From: Verrucomicrobiota bacterium
GTDB lineage: Bacteria; Verrucomicrobiota; Verrucomicrobiia; Limisphaerales; UBA9464
Reading direction: 5' to 3'
DNA length: 8,504 nt
NCBI GenBank assembly: GCA_026397675.1
Contig: JAPLUH010000090.1
Location: 1-8,504, forward strand
Positions 7,834-8,504 of the stretch are shown here, in pieces. The number at the start of each line of letters is the position of its first letter. The stretch's first letter is position 1. A program made the translations under genes and the position numbers. Below the pieces are notes generated by a model. That model ran no database searches and had not been told where the DNA came from. It saw only the letters and a program-made list of their open reading frames with translations.

Positions 7834-7979
7834 TAGACGCTCTATCGGTAATCCGAAATCCTACCCGACCGAACAAAAGTCAGTGGTAGTACAAATTTTA
7901 AAAAACCTCGGCATTGCCTCAGTTTTCAACTTATTCAATCCGGCATTGCGACTCAACGGTTGCCGCTTCTGATCGAGGT
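7834..7979. promoter_or_regulatory. Divergent intergenic region with AT-rich tract and paired 9-base direct repeats
   Basis: This 146-base stretch separates the leftward regulator-kinase operon from the rightward pentapeptide-repeat gene, so promoters for both should lie here. It contains the only strongly AT-rich tract in the window (7893-7905, AAATTTTAAAAAA). It also has two exact copies of CGGCATTGC at 7909-7917 and 7941-7949, 32 bases apart, or about three helical turns. A short inverted repeat CAAC-G-GTTG follows at 7954-7962. No convincing -35/-10 pair was found on either strand. The repeats could be operator sites for the response regulator or another factor; that is inference. Confidence 0.4.
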
Positions 7980-8504
7980 TTGGTAGACGCTACAGAAAAC
8001 CGCAGTGCGATCAATCCCTTAGAGAACCCGACGTCGCTTGAGACGGAGGCTGCTGTCACACCCGATTCTCTAGAGACGGAAACCCCGGTGGCCGTCGAGA
8101 CGTTGAGTCGGGAAGATGAAATTCTGATTCGCTACCGTCAGGCACAAACGGCCGGGGAAGCACTTCCGATCGAGTTGCAACGCCTTTCGGGGATGAACTT
8201 TCTGGGTCGGGATTTTAGCGGCCTCGACCTTTCCGGCTGTGATTTCACCGGCAGTGAGTTGAGTCGCTGCAACTTTAAAGGGGTCGTAGCCACCCATGCC
8301 AAGTTTGATGAGGCGGTCCTGTTCCAGGCCTGCCTCGATGGAGGGGAGTTCATGGCATCCTCGTTCCGGGGCGCTAATTTGAGTGAGGCGTCCGCGCAGG
8401 GGGCTGGTTTTGGCGAAGCCATTTTCGACGGTGCCAATTTGATCCGAGCCAACTTGGACGGCGCCAGCGCCATTAAATCGAGCTGGACGAAGGCTCGCGT
8501 GCAT
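7980..8504 (+). CDS. Pentapeptide-repeat protein, 3'-truncated, start uncertain
   Basis: From 8196 to the window edge the frame encodes an unbroken run of about 20 pentapeptide repeats (for example DFSGL, DLSGC, DFTGS, NFKGV, NLSEA, IFDGA, NLIRA, NLDGA) with Leu, Phe or Ala at the central position. This pattern is expected to fold into a right-handed quadrilateral beta-helix. Upstream lie an acidic, Thr/Glu/Pro-rich leader with a repeated SLETE block and a short helical segment (about EDEILIRYRQAQ). No signal peptide is visible. The frame is open back to the TAA at 7899, with no ATG before 8193, the Met just before the repeats. TTG at 7980 is chosen because the leader repeats look coding; GAGG (7975-7978) is too close to serve it well. 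Alternatives are TTG 7914, GTG 8088, TTG 8103 and ATG 8193. The protein continues beyond the window. Pentapeptide proteins range from gyrase-protecting DNA mimics to scaffolds; the function here cannot be assigned. Confidence 0.82.
   Translation, partial: MVDATENRSAINPLENPTSLETEAAVTPDSLETETPVAVETLSREDEILIRYRQAQTAGEALPIELQRLSGMNFLGRDFSGLDLSGCDFTGSELSRCNFKGVVATHAKFDEAVLFQACLDGGEFMASSFRGANLSEASAQGAGFGEAIFDGANLIRANLDGASAIKSSWTKARVH
8034..8099 (+). repeat. Tandem 33-base coding repeat in the leader of the pentapeptide protein
   Basis: Two adjacent 11-codon units read SLETEAAVTPD and SLETETPVAVE. The first five residues are identical, but their codons differ at third positions (tcg/tct, ctt/cta, gag/gaa). 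This pattern of silent change suggests that the stretch is translated, and so supports a start upstream of 8034. Confidence 0.5.

Noticed and set aside
7834..7979. Sigma-70-like promoters on both strands, such as TAAAAT on the minus strand
   Set aside because: No -35 element at proper spacing could be paired with a -10, and promoter rules for the likely host are not established.
8070..8504. Minus-strand open frame with repeat-like sequence at the right edge
   Set aside because: The repetitiveness is a mirror of the pentapeptide repeats on the plus strand, which give the recognised protein pattern.
1..8504. CRISPR arrays, tRNA or rRNA genes, insertion sequences, attachment sites
   Set aside because: No regularly spaced repeats, cloverleaf-like or ribosomal sequence, transposase or terminal inverted repeats were seen on either strand.

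Overview
The window looks like a piece of a Gram-negative (diderm) bacterial chromosome with a fairly GC-rich, evenly coding composition. Outer-membrane efflux parts, two probable lipoproteins and weak Shine-Dalgarno signals all fit this. The RND pump resembles the HAE1 branch I associate with Bacteroidota, Verrucomicrobiota and Planctomycetota. Together with the base composition this makes a PVC-group host such as Verrucomicrobiota a reasonable guess, but no marker gene here proves it.

Layout: positions 1-5747 (+ strand) hold a tripartite efflux operon in the order periplasmic adaptor (5' end outside the window), RND inner-membrane permease, NodT-type outer-membrane factor. The genes are separated by only 18 and 8 bases, so they are almost certainly co-transcribed from a promoter upstream of the window. 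Together they would form a continuous drug or solute export channel from the inner membrane to the outside. Positions 5748-5877 are a 130-base gap between convergent genes. It and the adjoining gene end carry stem-loops but no classical U-tract terminator.

Positions 7833 down to 5878 (- strand) encode a two-component system transcribed response regulator first, then histidine kinase: a NarL/LuxR-type regulator followed six bases later by a NarX/DesK-type (HisKA_3) membrane kinase. All key phosphotransfer residues are present. Nothing in the sequence shows what it senses or controls. It converges on the efflux operon rather than being part of it.

Positions 7834-7979 form a divergent intergenic region with an AT-rich tract and a 9-base direct repeat spaced three helical turns apart. 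From about 7980 to the right edge (+ strand) runs an uninterrupted pentapeptide-repeat protein gene that has no ATG before its repeat domain and continues beyond the window.

The most noteworthy points are the Asp-Asn pair replacing the usual Asp-Asp in the pump's TM4 proton relay, the strong hairpin in the last codons of the kinase gene, the paired repeats in the divergent promoter region, and the pentapeptide protein with its unusual start and acidic repeated leader. I see no clear evidence of a wholly new system.
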